64,000 nt of DNA from Atlantibacter subterraneus (GCF_027853245.1 NZ_JAPTZM010000003.1), one strand, 5' to 3'. Shown: positions 26,054-35,945, counted from the stretch's first letter. The notes: a model not told the origin generated them from the letters alone. Translations and numbers: made by a program.

Positions 26054-26071
26054 CGCCACCCCCTTTAAAAC

Positions 26072-26104
26072 AAAATGGCCTCGCTAAGCGAGGCCATTTT
26101 TTTA
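26072..26104. terminator. Shared terminator of fadR and ldtC
   Basis: AAATGGCCTCGC and GCGAGGCCATTT form a perfect stem followed by T7 on the plus strand. The T run overlaps the ldtC stop codon. The left flank (AAAACA) gives a weaker T run for the opposite direction. Confidence 0.9.
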
Positions 26105-27070
26105 GATTTCCTGCTGGGCGCTGGCATCGCCATGGCGGGTCACGTCTACCGGCATCCCGGAGCGCAACTCCATGGCGTGGTTCATTACGTCGCCATTGAC
26201 CGTCGGCTGGGTACGGAAGCGCTGGGCACCGTCATTCAGGTTAATCGGCAGGGTTTGCGGATCGTCGTTGATATCCTTCGACAGCGGCTGATGGACCTCA
26301 ACAATCTGGCGGCCATCCGGCTCGCTGGAGATTTTCAGTGGCTCGTTAATGATGTTCACCTTCGTGCCCACATCCACCACGCTGAACAGGTGCTTGATAT
26401 CATCATCACGCAGGCGGATACAGCCGGAGCTGACGCGCATCCCGATGCCGAAATCGGCGTTGGTGCCGTGCAGCAGATAAACGCCGCCGTAGGCCGCGAG
26501 GCGGATCGCGTGATGCCCCATCGGGTTATCCGGCCCGGCGGGCACGACCGCCGGTAGGGTGATGCCCTGCTTCAGATAGCGGGCGCGAATATTGGCGGTC
26601 GGCGTCCAGGTCGGGTTGGCGCGCTTTTGCGAGACGCTGGTTTTCATGGTCGGCGTCAGGGTGTCGCCATCCAGTTGGCCGATGCCAATCGGGTACACCG
26701 TCACGCTATTGGTGCCCGGCGGGAAGTAGTAAAGACGCAGTTCCGCCAGGTTGATCAGGATGCCTTCGCGCGGCGCATCCGGCAGCAGCATCTGGCGCGG
26801 GATGGTCAGTACGCTGCCTTCACGCGGGACATACGGATCAACGCCGGGGTTGGCCTGCATCAGCGCCAGGAAACCGACGTTGTACTGTTTAGCAATAGCC
26901 TCCAGCGAGCCGCCGCCTGGCTCAACCACGTGATACTGGATTTCGCCTATCAAACGGCTGCCCGCAGGCGGTAACGGGTAGGTATTGGCGCGCGTGGGCA
27001 GTGCGACGGCCAGCGTGGCGATAACGCTAAACCAGGTGATCCAGCGAAAAATGCGCAATGAAGAAGTCAT
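26102..27070 (-). CDS. ldtC: L,D-transpeptidase LdtC (YcfS)
   Basis: Periplasmic YkuD-type transpeptidase that links Braun lipoprotein (Lpp) to meso-diaminopimelate of peptidoglycan in E. coli. It has 322 residues. A Sec signal (about 1-28, ending TRAN) is followed by a LysM-like peptidoglycan-binding segment (IQYHVVEPGGGSLEAIAKQYNV to VLTIP, about 45-92). The catalytic YkuD domain (about 100-240) has LHGTNADFGIG with His201 and the motif SSGCIRLRDDDI with the nucleophile Cys217. A C-terminal extension is typical of LdtA/B/C. It shares the fadR terminator and lies downstream of mfd in the same direction, with its own upstream space. Confidence 0.95.
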   Translation of the reverse strand: MTSSLRIFRWITWFSVIATLAVALPTRANTYPLPPAGSRLIGEIQYHVVEPGGGSLEAIAKQYNVGFLALMQANPGVDPYVPREGSVLTIPRQMLLPDAPREGILINLAELRLYYFPPGTNSVTVYPIGIGQLDGDTLTPTMKTSVSQKRANPTWTPTANIRARYLKQGITLPAVVPAGPDNPMGHHAIRLAAYGGVYLLHGTNADFGIGMRVSSGCIRLRDDDIKHLFSVVDVGTKVNIINEPLKISSEPDGRQIVEVHQPLSKDINDDPQTLPINLNDGAQRFRTQPTVNGDVMNHAMELRSGMPVDVTRHGDASAQQEI

Positions 27071-27187
27071 ATTAATAACCCTATGATTGTTAAGGTTTTG
27101 TAATGGGTAGAAGAGGGAAGTATGACCAGCGCCGTCCAGGGAAATCCTGGAGGATTGAAATATTTTGTAAATTATTCACCAGAAGGT

Positions 27188-27212
27188 AAAAAACCCGGCG
27201 CTGCGCCGGGCT
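27188..27212 (-). terminator. Terminator of mfd
   Basis: GCCCGGCG-CAG-CGCCGGGT on the reverse strand makes a compact stem followed by T6, nine bases past the mfd stop. Confidence 0.9.
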
Positions 27213-27220
27213 TCTTTCGG

Positions 27221-30200
27221 TTATGCCACCGCGTTTTCCTGCACCTGGGTCATAAACTGCGTCACCCACTCCATCCGGGTTTTACGTTCGTTGAGATCCT
27301 GGAAAAACTTCAGGCGCGTCGGGCCATCGAGCCGGAAATGCTGCGGCGATTTTTGCAGTAAACCGATCAGCCATACCGGGTCGACATGGTTTTTCTCGGC
27401 AAACTCAATCACGCCGCCTTTATCGTGGGCCTCAATCTTGCGAATACCCATTTTCTGCGCCAGCTGGCGCAGTCGGGCGATATCCAGCAGATTGCGCGCC
27501 GCATCCGGCAGCAGGCCGAAACGGTCGATCAGCTCCACTTTTATTTCGTCCAGCTCACCCGGCTTTTTGGCGCTGGCGATGCGCTTATAGAACGACAGAC
27601 GGGTATTCACATCGGGGATGAAATCTTCCGGCAGCAGCGACGGCATCCGCAGTTCCACCTCGGTTTGCTGGCTGGTGAGATCCTCCAGCGACGGCTCGCG
27701 GCCTTCCTTCAGCGCATCCACCGCGTTTTCCAGCAACTCCATATACAGCGAGAAGCCGATGGTTTCCATCTGCCCGCTCTGGCCCTCACCGAGCAGTTCG
27801 CCCGCGCCGCGAATTTCCAGGTCGTGGGTCGCCAGCGCGAAGCCCGCGCCCAAATCTTCCAGCGACGCAATGGCCTCGAGGCGTTTTTGCGCATCGGTGG
27901 TCATCGCTTTCGGATGCGGAGTCAGCAGCCAGGCGTAGGCCTGGTGGTGCGAACGGCCCACGCGGCCACGCAGCTGGTGCAGCTGCGCCAGGCCGAAATG
28001 GTCGGCGCGCTCAATAATAATGGTATTGGCGGTGGGGATGTCGATACCGGTTTCGATAATGGTGGTACACACCAGCACGTTAAACCGCTGGTGGTGGAAA
28101 TCGTTCATCACCCGTTCCAGTTCACGCTCGCGCATCTGGCCATGGCCAATGGCGATACGCGCTTCCGGCACCAGCGTTGCCAGCCGGTCGGCGGCTTTCT
28201 GGATGTTTTCCACGTCGTTATACAGGTAGTAAACCTGGCCGCCGCGCAGGATCTCACGCAGGATGGCCTCGCGCACCACCAGGCTGTCGTATTCGCGCAC
28301 GAAGGTTTTCACCGCCAGACGGCGCGCCGGCGGAGTGGCGATTATCGACAGATCGCGCATGCCGCTCATCGCCATATTCAGGGTGCGTGGGATCGGCGTA
28401 GCGGTCAGCGTCAGGATATCCACGTCGGCGCGCATCGCTTTGATGCGCTCTTTATGACGCACCCCAAAGCGGTGCTCTTCATCGACGATCAGCAGGCCCA
28501 AATCTTTCCACTGCACGTCACTTTGCAACAGCTTATGGGTGCCGATCAGGATATCTATTTTGCCTTCGGCAGCCTGTTCCAGCACCTGAGTCTGTTCTTT
28601 GGCGCTACGAAAACGCGACAGCATTTCAATGCGCACCGGCCAGTTGGCAAAACGGTCACGGAAGTTATCGAAATGCTGCTGGGCCAGCAGGGTGGTTGGC
28701 ACCAGTACGGCGACCTGCTTGTTGTTCTCCACCGCCAGGAATGCCGCGCGCATCGCCACTTCAGTTTTGCCGAAGCCGACGTCGCCGCATACCAGCCGGT
28801 CCATCGCCAGCGGCTGGCACATATCGCTCAGCACTGCGTTAATGGCCTGGGCCTGATCCGGTGTGGTTTCAAACGGGAAACTGTCGCAGAACAGCTGGTA
28901 CTGCTCGCGATCGTGCTTAAACGCAAAGCCGGTTTTCGCCGCGCGCTGGGAGTAGATGTCCAGCAGCTCCGCCGCCACGTCGCGTACTTTCTCTGCCGCT
29001 TTCTGCCGCGCCCGCGACCAGGCGTCGCTGCCCAGCTTGTGCAGCGGCGCGTTCTCCTCCGCGCCCCCGGCATAGCGGCTGATCAGATGCAGCGACGACA
29101 CCGGCACGTACAGTTTGGCGTCGTTGGCGTAGGTCAAAATCAGGTATTCGCCAGTGATACCGCCCGCTTCCAGGGTGGTCATCCCGGCATAGCGGCCCAC
29201 GCCGTGCTCCAGATGCACCACCGGCTGGCCGGTATGCAGCTCCGCCAGGTTGCGGATCAGCGTGTCCGGGTTAATGGTGCGGCGATTGTCCTGGCGGCGG
29301 CGCGCTACGCGCTCGCCCAGCAGATCGCTTTCGCAAATCAGCGCCCGCTGGCGGCGGGTATCGATAAATCCGCGTTCGGCGGAGCCTAAAATGACATAGC
29401 GGCCCTGACCGCTGGCCTCGTCAAAGCGATAGAGCTTTTTCGGGGCGACTTTAATACGCGCCAGCAGCTCAGACAGGGCTTCGCGGCGGCCTTCGCTCTC
29501 GACCGAAAACACCACCGGGCCGTCGAAGGATTCCAGGAACTTACGCAGATCGTCTAACGGCGCTTTTTGCTGTGCTTTAACCGACAGCTCCGGCAGCGGC
29601 TGATAGCCGAGATTAGTATTGGCGGCTTTTTCGGGCAGCGCTTCGGTTTTAAGCTGTACGCGCGGCCAGTTTTTTAGCTCGCTGAACAGCTCGTCGGTGC
29701 GCAGCCACAGCTGCTCCGGCGGCAACAGTGGACGCATCGGGTCAACGCCGCGATTCTCAAAACGCGCCACGGTATCGGCCCAGAAACGCTGGGCGCTGGT
29801 TTCCAGATCGCCGGTGTTGACCACCAGGGTATTGGCCGGGAAATAGCTGAACAGCGGTGGCAGCGGCTCGCTGAAAAACAGCGGCTGCCAGTACTCGATA
29901 CCGGCGGGCAGGGTGCCTTTGCTCACCTGCTGATAGATATGTTCGGCGTCGCGCTTCACCTCGAAGCGGTCGCGCCAGTTGGTGCGAAACAGTTCGATGG
30001 CGTTTTTATCGGTGGGGAATTCGTGCGCCGGCAGCAGGTTGATGGCCTCAACTTCCTCCAGCGTGCGCTGGGTATCGACGTCAAACAGCCGCAGGCTGTC
30101 GATCTCGTCATCGAAAAAATCGAGGCGATAGGGCTGGGCGCTGCCCATCGGATACAGGTCGAGCAACGCGCCGCGCGTGGCGTATTCGCCATGCTCCATC

Positions 30201-30667
30201 ACCTGATCCACATGGCGGTAGCCCGCCTGTTCCAGCTGGCCGCGCAGCGCGTCGCGCGACAGCCGCTGGCCTTTTTTCATCACCAGCGCATGGCCGTGCA
30301 GGAAACTGTGCGGGCAAACGCGCTGCATAAGGGTGTTGACCGGCAGGATCAGCACGCCGCGCTGCATGGCAGGCAGTTGATACAGGGTCGACAGGCGTGA
30401 AGAGATAATGTCCTGGTGCGGCGAGAAACTGTCGTATGGCAGGGTTTCCCAGTCCGCCAGATTCATTACCATGCTGTCGGTAAACTGGCGAATTTCATCG
30501 TGCAGCCGCAGGGCATTTTGCATATCAGGGGCAATCAGTACCACCGGCCCGGCATGGCGTTCAGCCATTTCCGCCACTTCTGTGGCGCAAGCCGCGCCAG
30601 TGAGTTCGCCCAGCAGGCGTTGGTCGCCCGGTTTGGCGGGCAAGGAATAACGATATTGTTCAGACAT
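27221..30667 (-). CDS. mfd: Transcription-repair coupling factor Mfd
   Basis: ATP-dependent DNA translocase that removes RNA polymerase stalled at lesions and recruits UvrA. ATG at 30667 gives MSEQYRYSLPAKPGDQRLLG and 1148 residues, exactly the E. coli length; the frame is open 46 codons upstream with no homology. Domains in order: UvrB-like module (about 20-340), the RNA polymerase-interaction domain with HLEHGVGRYAGM (about 480-550), and SF2 helicase motifs. These include CGDVGFGKTEVAMRAAF (Walker A), VDEEHRFGVRHKE (DEEH), LTATPIPRTLNMA, and the TRG/translocation region GRVGRSHHQAYAWLL. A C-terminal regulatory domain follows. It is divergent from lolC; E. coli ycfT is not present between them. 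Confidence 0.97.
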   Translation of the reverse strand: MSEQYRYSLPAKPGDQRLLGELTGAACATEVAEMAERHAGPVVLIAPDMQNALRLHDEIRQFTDSMVMNLADWETLPYDSFSPHQDIISSRLSTLYQLPAMQRGVLILPVNTLMQRVCPHSFLHGHALVMKKGQRLSRDALRGQLEQAGYRHVDQVMEHGEYATRGALLDLYPMGSAQPYRLDFFDDEIDSLRLFDVDTQRTLEEVEAINLLPAHEFPTDKNAIELFRTNWRDRFEVKRDAEHIYQQVSKGTLPAGIEYWQPLFFSEPLPPLFSYFPANTLVVNTGDLETSAQRFWADTVARFENRGVDPMRPLLPPEQLWLRTDELFSELKNWPRVQLKTEALPEKAANTNLGYQPLPELSVKAQQKAPLDDLRKFLESFDGPVVFSVESEGRREALSELLARIKVAPKKLYRFDEASGQGRYVILGSAERGFIDTRRQRALICESDLLGERVARRRQDNRRTINPDTLIRNLAELHTGQPVVHLEHGVGRYAGMTTLEAGGITGEYLILTYANDAKLYVPVSSLHLISRYAGGAEENAPLHKLGSDAWSRARQKAAEKVRDVAAELLDIYSQRAAKTGFAFKHDREQYQLFCDSFPFETTPDQAQAINAVLSDMCQPLAMDRLVCGDVGFGKTEVAMRAAFLAVENNKQVAVLVPTTLLAQQHFDNFRDRFANWPVRIEMLSRFRSAKEQTQVLEQAAEGKIDILIGTHKLLQSDVQWKDLGLLIVDEEHRFGVRHKERIKAMRADVDILTLTATPIPRTLNMAMSGMRDLSIIATPPARRLAVKTFVREYDSLVVREAILREILRGGQVYYLYNDVENIQKAADRLATLVPEARIAIGHGQMRERELERVMNDFHHQRFNVLVCTTIIETGIDIPTANTIIIERADHFGLAQLHQLRGRVGRSHHQAYAWLLTPHPKAMTTDAQKRLEAIASLEDLGAGFALATHDLEIRGAGELLGEGQSGQMETIGFSLYMELLENAVDALKEGREPSLEDLTSQQTEVELRMPSLLPEDFIPDVNTRLSFYKRIASAKKPGELDEIKVELIDRFGLLPDAARNLLDIARLRQLAQKMGIRKIEAHDKGGVIEFAEKNHVDPVWLIGLLQKSPQHFRLDGPTRLKFFQDLNERKTRMEWVTQFMTQVQENAVA

Positions 30668-31039
30668 AGCGTGTATTAGCGTTTCTCGTTGTGACCCGCG
30701 ACCCGGTAAAGTCTGGCGCAAGAATGGGTTATCGCGATGAATGCGGACTGTCATTATTATCCGCGATCGATCTGCTTTAGCAAAGCGTAACACAAACTTC
30801 GCCACGGGATTTATGTGACGGTGTCACTTTTATCGCTAAAAACGGCGATGATTTCAGGATAATTCGCAGGGTGAAATCACCTGAAAAGCGCAAAGCTTAT
30901 ACGCCGTCTCGTTTATCAGTTTGATTTCGCTCTGTTTTTATCGTCAGAGCTGAAACAAAAAGACGTTATATTTCATTTACTTGATTCCGGCAGGCTTATA
31001 TACTCCCGGGTTACTTTGCAAAGCAATCAGATGGATTTC
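30668..31039 (+). promoter_or_regulatory. mfd-lolC intergenic region with lolCDE promoter
   Basis: This 372-bp gap holds no convincing gene. A sigma-70 type promoter, TTTACT (30976-30981), 17-bp spacer, TATACT (30999-31004), lies about 35 bp before the lolC start and should drive lolCDE-nagK-cobB. The mfd promoter should lie in the left part, but I could not single it out. Confidence 0.65.
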
Positions 31040-32239
31040 ATGTACCAACCTGTCGCTTTATTTATCGGCCTGCGCTATATGCGGGGCCGCGCAGCAGACC
31101 GCTTCGGTCGCTTTGTCTCCTGGCTCTCTACCATTGGCATTACCCTTGGCGTAATGGCGCTGGTCACGGTGCTGTCGGTGATGAACGGTTTCGAGCGCGA
31201 GCTGCAAAACAACATTCTTGGGCTGATGCCGCAGGCGCTGATCACCACGCCAAAAGGCTCAGTTAATCCGCAACAGCTTCCCGGGCAAGACCTCAGGCTG
31301 CAGGGCGTTAAGCGTATTGCGCCGCTGACCACCGGCGATGTGGTGCTGCAAAGCCCGCGCAGCGTGGCGGTGGGCGTGATGCTGGGTATCGATCCGGCTA
31401 AAGATGACCCGCTTACGCCGTATCTGGTGAACGTGAAGCAAAGCGATCTCACCGCCGGGCAGTACAACGTGATCCTCGGCGAGCAGCTGGCCGGTCAACT
31501 GGGCGTGAAGCGCGGCGACCAGCTGCGTCTGATGGTGCCGTCCGCCAGCCAGTTCACCCCGATGGGTCGCCTGCCGAGCCAGCGGCTGTTTACCGTGATC
31601 GGCACCTTCGCCGCCAATAGCGAAGTGGACGGCTACCAGATGCTGGTGAATATCCAGGATGCCTCGCGCCTGATGCGCTATCCGGCGGGGAACATCACCG
31701 GCTGGCGTCTGTGGCTCAACGAGCCGCTGAAAGTGGACGTGCTGAGCCAGCAAACCCTGCCGCCGGGCACCGAATGGAAAGACTGGCGCGAGCGCAAGGG
31801 CGAGCTGTTCCAGGCGGTGCGCATGGAAAAAAACATGATGGGGCTGCTGCTGAGCCTGATCGTCGCCGTCGCCGCGTTTAATATCATCACGTCTCTCGGC
31901 CTGATGGTGATGGAGAAGCAGGGCGAAGTGGCGATCCTGCAAACCCAGGGGCTGACGCCGCGCCAGATCATGGCGGTGTTTATGGTTCAGGGGGCCAGCG
32001 CAGGGGTTATCGGCGCGCTGTTGGGCGCATTGCTCGGCGCGCTGCTGGCCAGCCAGCTGAATAATTTAATGCCGATTATCGGCGCATTCCTCGACGGCGC
32101 GGCGCTGCCGGTCGCTATCGAACCGTTACAAGTGGTGGCTATTGCGTTAATCGCGATGGCTATCGCGCTGTTATCCACGCTGTATCCGTCCTGGCGCGCC
32201 GCCGCCACTCAACCCGCTGAGGCTTTACGTTATGAGTAA
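31040..32239 (+). CDS. lolC: Lipoprotein-releasing ABC transporter permease LolC
   Basis: Inner-membrane subunit of LolCDE, which extracts outer-membrane lipoproteins and hands them to LolA. ATG at 31040 (MYQPVALFIGLRYMRGRAADR) gives 399 residues as in E. coli; alternative ATGs at 31031 and the frame start add up to eight residues. The pattern is one N-terminal helix, a large periplasmic domain that holds the LolA-binding hook (about 50-260), and three C-terminal helices. FNIITSLGLMVMEKQGEVAILQTQG is the cytoplasmic coupling helix. It overlaps lolD by eight bases, which indicates translational coupling. Confidence 0.97.
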   Translation: MYQPVALFIGLRYMRGRAADRFGRFVSWLSTIGITLGVMALVTVLSVMNGFERELQNNILGLMPQALITTPKGSVNPQQLPGQDLRLQGVKRIAPLTTGDVVLQSPRSVAVGVMLGIDPAKDDPLTPYLVNVKQSDLTAGQYNVILGEQLAGQLGVKRGDQLRLMVPSASQFTPMGRLPSQRLFTVIGTFAANSEVDGYQMLVNIQDASRLMRYPAGNITGWRLWLNEPLKVDVLSQQTLPPGTEWKDWRERKGELFQAVRMEKNMMGLLLSLIVAVAAFNIITSLGLMVMEKQGEVAILQTQGLTPRQIMAVFMVQGASAGVIGALLGALLGALLASQLNNLMPIIGAFLDGAALPVAIEPLQVVAIALIAMAIALLSTLYPSWRAAATQPAEALRYE

Positions 32240-32936
32240 TTCTGTCCTGTTGCAGTGCGACAACCTGTGCAAACGCTATCAGGAAGGGAACGTGCAGACC
32301 GACGTGTTGCATAACGTCAGTTTTACGATCCAGAGCGGCGAGATGATGGCGATTGTCGGCAGTTCCGGCTCAGGGAAAAGTACCCTGTTGCATCTGCTCG
32401 GCGGGTTAGATACGCCGACCTCCGGCGACGTGATTTTCAACGGCAAAGCCATGAGCGGCATGTCGTCGGCGGCCAAGGCCGAGTTGCGCAACCGCGAGCT
32501 GGGCTTTATCTACCAGTTCCACCACCTGCTGCCGGATTTCACCGCGCTGGAAAACGTGGCGATGCCGCTGCTGATCGGCAAGAAAAAAACCGACGAAACC
32601 CAGGCGCGGGCGCTGGAGATGCTGAACGCCGTCGGGCTGGGGCATCGCAGCAATCATCGTCCTTCCGAGCTTTCCGGCGGCGAGCGCCAGCGCGTGGCGA
32701 TTGCCCGTGCGCTGGTGAACAAACCGCGGCTGGTGATGGCGGACGAACCCACTGGCAACCTTGACGCCCGCAACGCCGACAGCATCTTTGCGCTGCTGGG
32801 TGAGCTGAATCAGCAGCAGGGCACCGCGTTCCTGGTGGTGACCCACGATCTGCAACTGGCGCGCCGGATGAGCCGCCAGCTGGAAATGCGCGACGGGCAT
32901 CTCAGCAGCGAACTGACCCTGATGGGAGCGCAGTAA
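32232..32936 (+). CDS. lolD: Lipoprotein-releasing ABC transporter ATPase LolD
   Basis: ATP-binding subunit of LolCDE, 234 residues (E. coli 233). Walker A is GSSGSGKSTLLHLLGG, the Q-loop follows (FIYQFHHLLPDFTAL), the ABC signature is LSGGERQRVAIARALV, Walker B is LVMADEPTGNLD, and the switch His is in VTHDLQLA. The LolD-specific motif around FHHLLPDFTALENV contacts the LolC and LolE coupling helices. Overlaps the end of lolC by eight bases and shares TAATG with lolE. Confidence 0.98.
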   Translation: MSNSVLLQCDNLCKRYQEGNVQTDVLHNVSFTIQSGEMMAIVGSSGSGKSTLLHLLGGLDTPTSGDVIFNGKAMSGMSSAAKAELRNRELGFIYQFHHLLPDFTALENVAMPLLIGKKKTDETQARALEMLNAVGLGHRSNHRPSELSGGERQRVAIARALVNKPRLVMADEPTGNLDARNADSIFALLGELNQQQGTAFLVVTHDLQLARRMSRQLEMRDGHLSSELTLMGAQ

Positions 32937-34180
32937 TGGCCAGCCCACTTTCCTTACTGATTGGCCTGCGCTTTAGCCGGGGACGGCGGCGCAGCGGCAT
33001 GGTATCGCTGATTTCCGTTATCTCCACGTTGGGCATCGCGCTGGGCGTGGCGGTGCTGATCATGGGGCTGAGCGCCATGAACGGCTTCGAGCGCGAGCTC
33101 AATAACCGCATTCTGGCGGTGGTGCCGCACGGTGAAATCGAGCCGGTGGATCAGCCGTGGAAAGGCTGGCCTGAGGTGCTGGCGCGGGTGGAAAAAGTGC
33201 CCGGCATCGCAGCCGCCGCGCCGTATATCAACTTTACCGGCCTGATTGAGAGCGGGGTTAACCTGCGGGCGATTCAGGTGAAGGGCGTCGACCCCGAGCA
33301 GGAAACCCACCTCAGCGCGTTGCCGAAGTATGTGCAAAACAACGCCTGGCAAAACTTTAAGGCCGGGCAGCAGCAGATCATTATCGGCAAAGGCGTGGCT
33401 GATGCGCTGAAGGTGAAGCAGGGCGACTGGATCTCGATCATGATCCCCAACTCCGACGGCGAAAATAAGCTGCTGCAACCCAAGCGGGTGCGCCTGCAAA
33501 TCGCCGGGATTTTACAGCTCAGCGGCCAGCTCGATCACAGCCTCGCGATGGTGCCGATGCAGGATGCCCAGCAGTATCTGGACATGGGTGACAGCGTCAC
33601 CGGTATCGCCATCAAAGTGAACGACGTATTTAACGCCAACAAGCTGGTGCGCGACGCGGGCGAAGTGACCAACGCCTATGTGTACATCAAGAGCTGGATC
33701 GGCACCTACGGCTATATGTATCGCGATATCCAGATGATCCGCGCCATCATGTATCTGGCGATGGTACTGGTGATCGGCGTCGCCTGCTTCAACATCGTAT
33801 CCACGCTGGTAATGGCGGTGAAAGACAAGAGCAGCGATATCGCGGTATTGCGCACTCTGGGCGCAAAAGATGGGCTGATCCGCGCCATTTTCGTGTGGTA
33901 CGGTTTGTTGGCCGGGCTGGTGGGCAGCGTCAGCGGCGTGGTGGTCGGCGTGCTGGCTTCCTGGCAACTGACCAACATTATCGCGTGGATTGAGAAGCTC
34001 ATCGGCCACCATTTCCTGTCCGGCGACATTTACTTTATCGACTTCTTGCCATCAGAACTTCACATCATGGATGTGGTATATGTGTTGATTACCGCACTGG
34101 TGCTGAGCCTGGTGGCAAGCTGGTATCCGGCGCGGCGCGCCAGCCGTATCGACCCGGCACGGGTGCTGAGCGGGCAATAA
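32936..34180 (+). CDS. lolE: Lipoprotein-releasing ABC transporter permease LolE
   Basis: Second membrane subunit of LolCDE, 414 residues, the same as E. coli. It shows the paralogous layout of LolC: an N-terminal helix (VSLISVISTLGIALGVAVLIM), a long periplasmic domain and three C-terminal helices, with FNIVSTLVMAVKDKSSDIAVLRTLG as coupling region. LolE is the subunit that first takes the lipoprotein substrate. Its ATG overlaps the lolD stop by one base (TAATG). nagK begins 15 bases downstream, so the operon likely continues. Confidence 0.97.
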   Translation: MASPLSLLIGLRFSRGRRRSGMVSLISVISTLGIALGVAVLIMGLSAMNGFERELNNRILAVVPHGEIEPVDQPWKGWPEVLARVEKVPGIAAAAPYINFTGLIESGVNLRAIQVKGVDPEQETHLSALPKYVQNNAWQNFKAGQQQIIIGKGVADALKVKQGDWISIMIPNSDGENKLLQPKRVRLQIAGILQLSGQLDHSLAMVPMQDAQQYLDMGDSVTGIAIKVNDVFNANKLVRDAGEVTNAYVYIKSWIGTYGYMYRDIQMIRAIMYLAMVLVIGVACFNIVSTLVMAVKDKSSDIAVLRTLGAKDGLIRAIFVWYGLLAGLVGSVSGVVVGVLASWQLTNIIAWIEKLIGHHFLSGDIYFIDFLPSELHIMDVVYVLITALVLSLVASWYPARRASRIDPARVLSGQ

Positions 34181-34195
34181 TCACAGGGGGCAGGG

Positions 34196-35107
34196 ATGTA
34201 TTACGGTTTTGATATTGGCGGCAGTAAAATCGCGCTGGGTGTCTATGACGCGGCGCGGCAATTGCAGTTTGAAAAACGTGTCGCCACGCCCCACGATAGC
34301 TATCCGGCGTTTCTCGCGGCGGTTACCGGGCTGGTGAACGAGGCCGATGCGCAGTTCGGCGTAAAAGGACATGTCGGCATCGGCATTCCCGGTATGCCGG
34401 AGACCGATGAAGGGTTGCTGTACGCCGCCAATTTACCCGCCGCCTCAGGCCATCCGGTACGCGCCGATTTAAGCCGGTTGCTGAATCGCGATGTGCGTAT
34501 CGACAACGATGCCAACTGCTTTGCGCTGTCCGAAGCCTGGGATGAGGAATTTCGCCGCTATCCGGTAGTGATGGGATTAATCCTCGGTACAGGCGTTGGC
34601 GGCGGGCTGGTGGTTAACGGCAAGGCGGTCACCGGTCGCAATTATATTACCGGCGAGTTCGGTCACACCCGGCTGCCCATCGATGCAGTGGCACTACTGG
34701 GCTGGGACATCCCCATCAAACGCTGCGGCTGCGGCCAACACGGCTGTGCGGAGACCTTTCTTTCCGGGCGCGGCTTTGCATGGCTGTATCATCACTTCTA
34801 CCATGAATCACTGGAGGCCCCGGAAATTATCGCCCGCTGGCATGCCGGTGACGACAATGCGCGCGCCCACGTCGAACGCTTTGTCGACCTGCTGGCTGTC
34901 TGTCTCGGCAACTGGCTGACGGTTGTTGATGCGCATCTGGTGGTAATTGGCGGCGGTTTATCGAATTTTTCGTACCTGACCGAAGCGCTGGGCGCGCGTT
35001 TGCCCCGCTCGCTCCTTCCCGTCGCCCGGACGCCGCGTATTGAAGCGGCGAGGCACGGGGATGCCGGAGGAATGCGCGGCGCTGCGTTCCTCCATTTAAC
35101 GGACTAA
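34196..35107 (+). CDS. nagK: N-acetylglucosamine kinase NagK
   Basis: ROK-family sugar kinase that phosphorylates GlcNAc recovered from peptidoglycan turnover; 303 residues as in E. coli. The N-terminal phosphate loop is YYGFDIGGSKIALGVYD, the sugar site has DNDANCFALSEAW with the catalytic Asp, and the ROK zinc motif is RCGCGQHGCAETFLSGRG. The second nucleotide motif is LGTGVGGGLVVNGK. An AGGGGGCAGGG ribosome site precedes the ATG. It lies 15 bp after lolE and 15 bp before cobB, the same neighbours as in E. coli. Confidence 0.96.
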   Translation: MYYGFDIGGSKIALGVYDAARQLQFEKRVATPHDSYPAFLAAVTGLVNEADAQFGVKGHVGIGIPGMPETDEGLLYAANLPAASGHPVRADLSRLLNRDVRIDNDANCFALSEAWDEEFRRYPVVMGLILGTGVGGGLVVNGKAVTGRNYITGEFGHTRLPIDAVALLGWDIPIKRCGCGQHGCAETFLSGRGFAWLYHHFYHESLEAPEIIARWHAGDDNARAHVERFVDLLAVCLGNWLTVVDAHLVVIGGGLSNFSYLTEALGARLPRSLLPVARTPRIEAARHGDAGGMRGAAFLHLTD

Positions 35108-35122
35108 CTTTCTGAGGTTGCT

Positions 35123-35941
35123 ATGCTATCGCGTCGTCAGCACCGCTTACTGCGGTTTAAAAGAAACAAGCGTCGGCTGCGCGAGCGGTTGCGTCAGCGG
35201 TTATTTTTCCAGAATGGAGTACCCGAAGCGATGGATAAACCAAGAGTTGTGGTGTTAACCGGCGCGGGGATCTCGGCGGAATCCGGGATCCGCACTTTTC
35301 GCGCCACCGATGGACTATGGGAAGAGCACCGGGTCGAAGACGTGGCGACGCCGGAAGGCTTCGCCCGCGATCCGCAGCTGGTGCAGGCGTTCTATAACGC
35401 CCGCCGTCGCCAGTTACAGCAGCCGGAGATCCAACCCAATGCCGCCCATCTGGCGCTGGCGCAGCTGGAGCAGGCGCTGGGCGACCGGTTTATGCTGATC
35501 ACCCAGAATATCGACAATCTCCATGAGCGGGCGGGCAACCACAATATTATTCATATGCATGGCGAGCTGCTGAAGGTGCGCTGTTCGCAAAGCGGGCAGA
35601 TCCTGGCGTGGACCCAGGACGTCACCGGCAACGATAAATGCCACTGCTGCCAGTTCCCTGCGCCGCTGCGCCCGCACGTAGTGTGGTTTGGCGAAATGCC
35701 ATTAGGGATGGATGAGATTTACCAGGCGCTGGCAATGGCGGATGTGTTTATTGCTATCGGCACCTCCGGGCACGTTTATCCGGCGGCGGGATTCGTGCAC
35801 GAAGCGCGGCTGCACGGCGCGCATACCGTGGAGTTAAATCTTGAGCCGAGCCAGGTCGGCAGCGAATTTGAAGAGAAGCACTACGGGCTGGCGAGTGAAG
35901 TGGTGCCGGAGTTTGTCGAGCGGTTGCTGAAAGGGCTGTAA
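35123..35941 (+). CDS. cobB: NAD-dependent protein deacylase CobB (sirtuin)
   Basis: Class III sirtuin that removes acetyl, succinyl and related groups from lysines, using NAD+. It has 272 residues. The Rossmann motif VVLTGAGISAESGIRTFRATDGLW, the catalytic stretch LITQNIDNLHERAGNHNIIHMHG and the zinc site (RCSQSGQ to KCHCCQ) are intact. Residues 1-37 are a very basic N-terminal extension (RRQHRLLRFKRNKRRLRERLRQR) as in the long E. coli isoform. An internal ATG at residue 37 (35231) could give the short isoform. It is the last gene of the lolCDE-nagK-cobB run and is convergent with potD. Confidence 0.96.
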   Translation: MLSRRQHRLLRFKRNKRRLRERLRQRLFFQNGVPEAMDKPRVVVLTGAGISAESGIRTFRATDGLWEEHRVEDVATPEGFARDPQLVQAFYNARRRQLQQPEIQPNAAHLALAQLEQALGDRFMLITQNIDNLHERAGNHNIIHMHGELLKVRCSQSGQILAWTQDVTGNDKCHCCQFPAPLRPHVVWFGEMPLGMDEIYQALAMADVFIAIGTSGHVYPAAGFVHEARLHGAHTVELNLEPSQVGSEFEEKHYGLASEVVPEFVERLLKGL

Positions 35942-35945
35942 ACAT

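Noticed and set aside
27386..29389. 667-codon open frame on the plus strand opposite mfd
   Set aside because: It lies wholly within mfd, is rich in His, Arg and Gln as expected for the complement of a GC-rich gene, and has no ribosome site or known motif.
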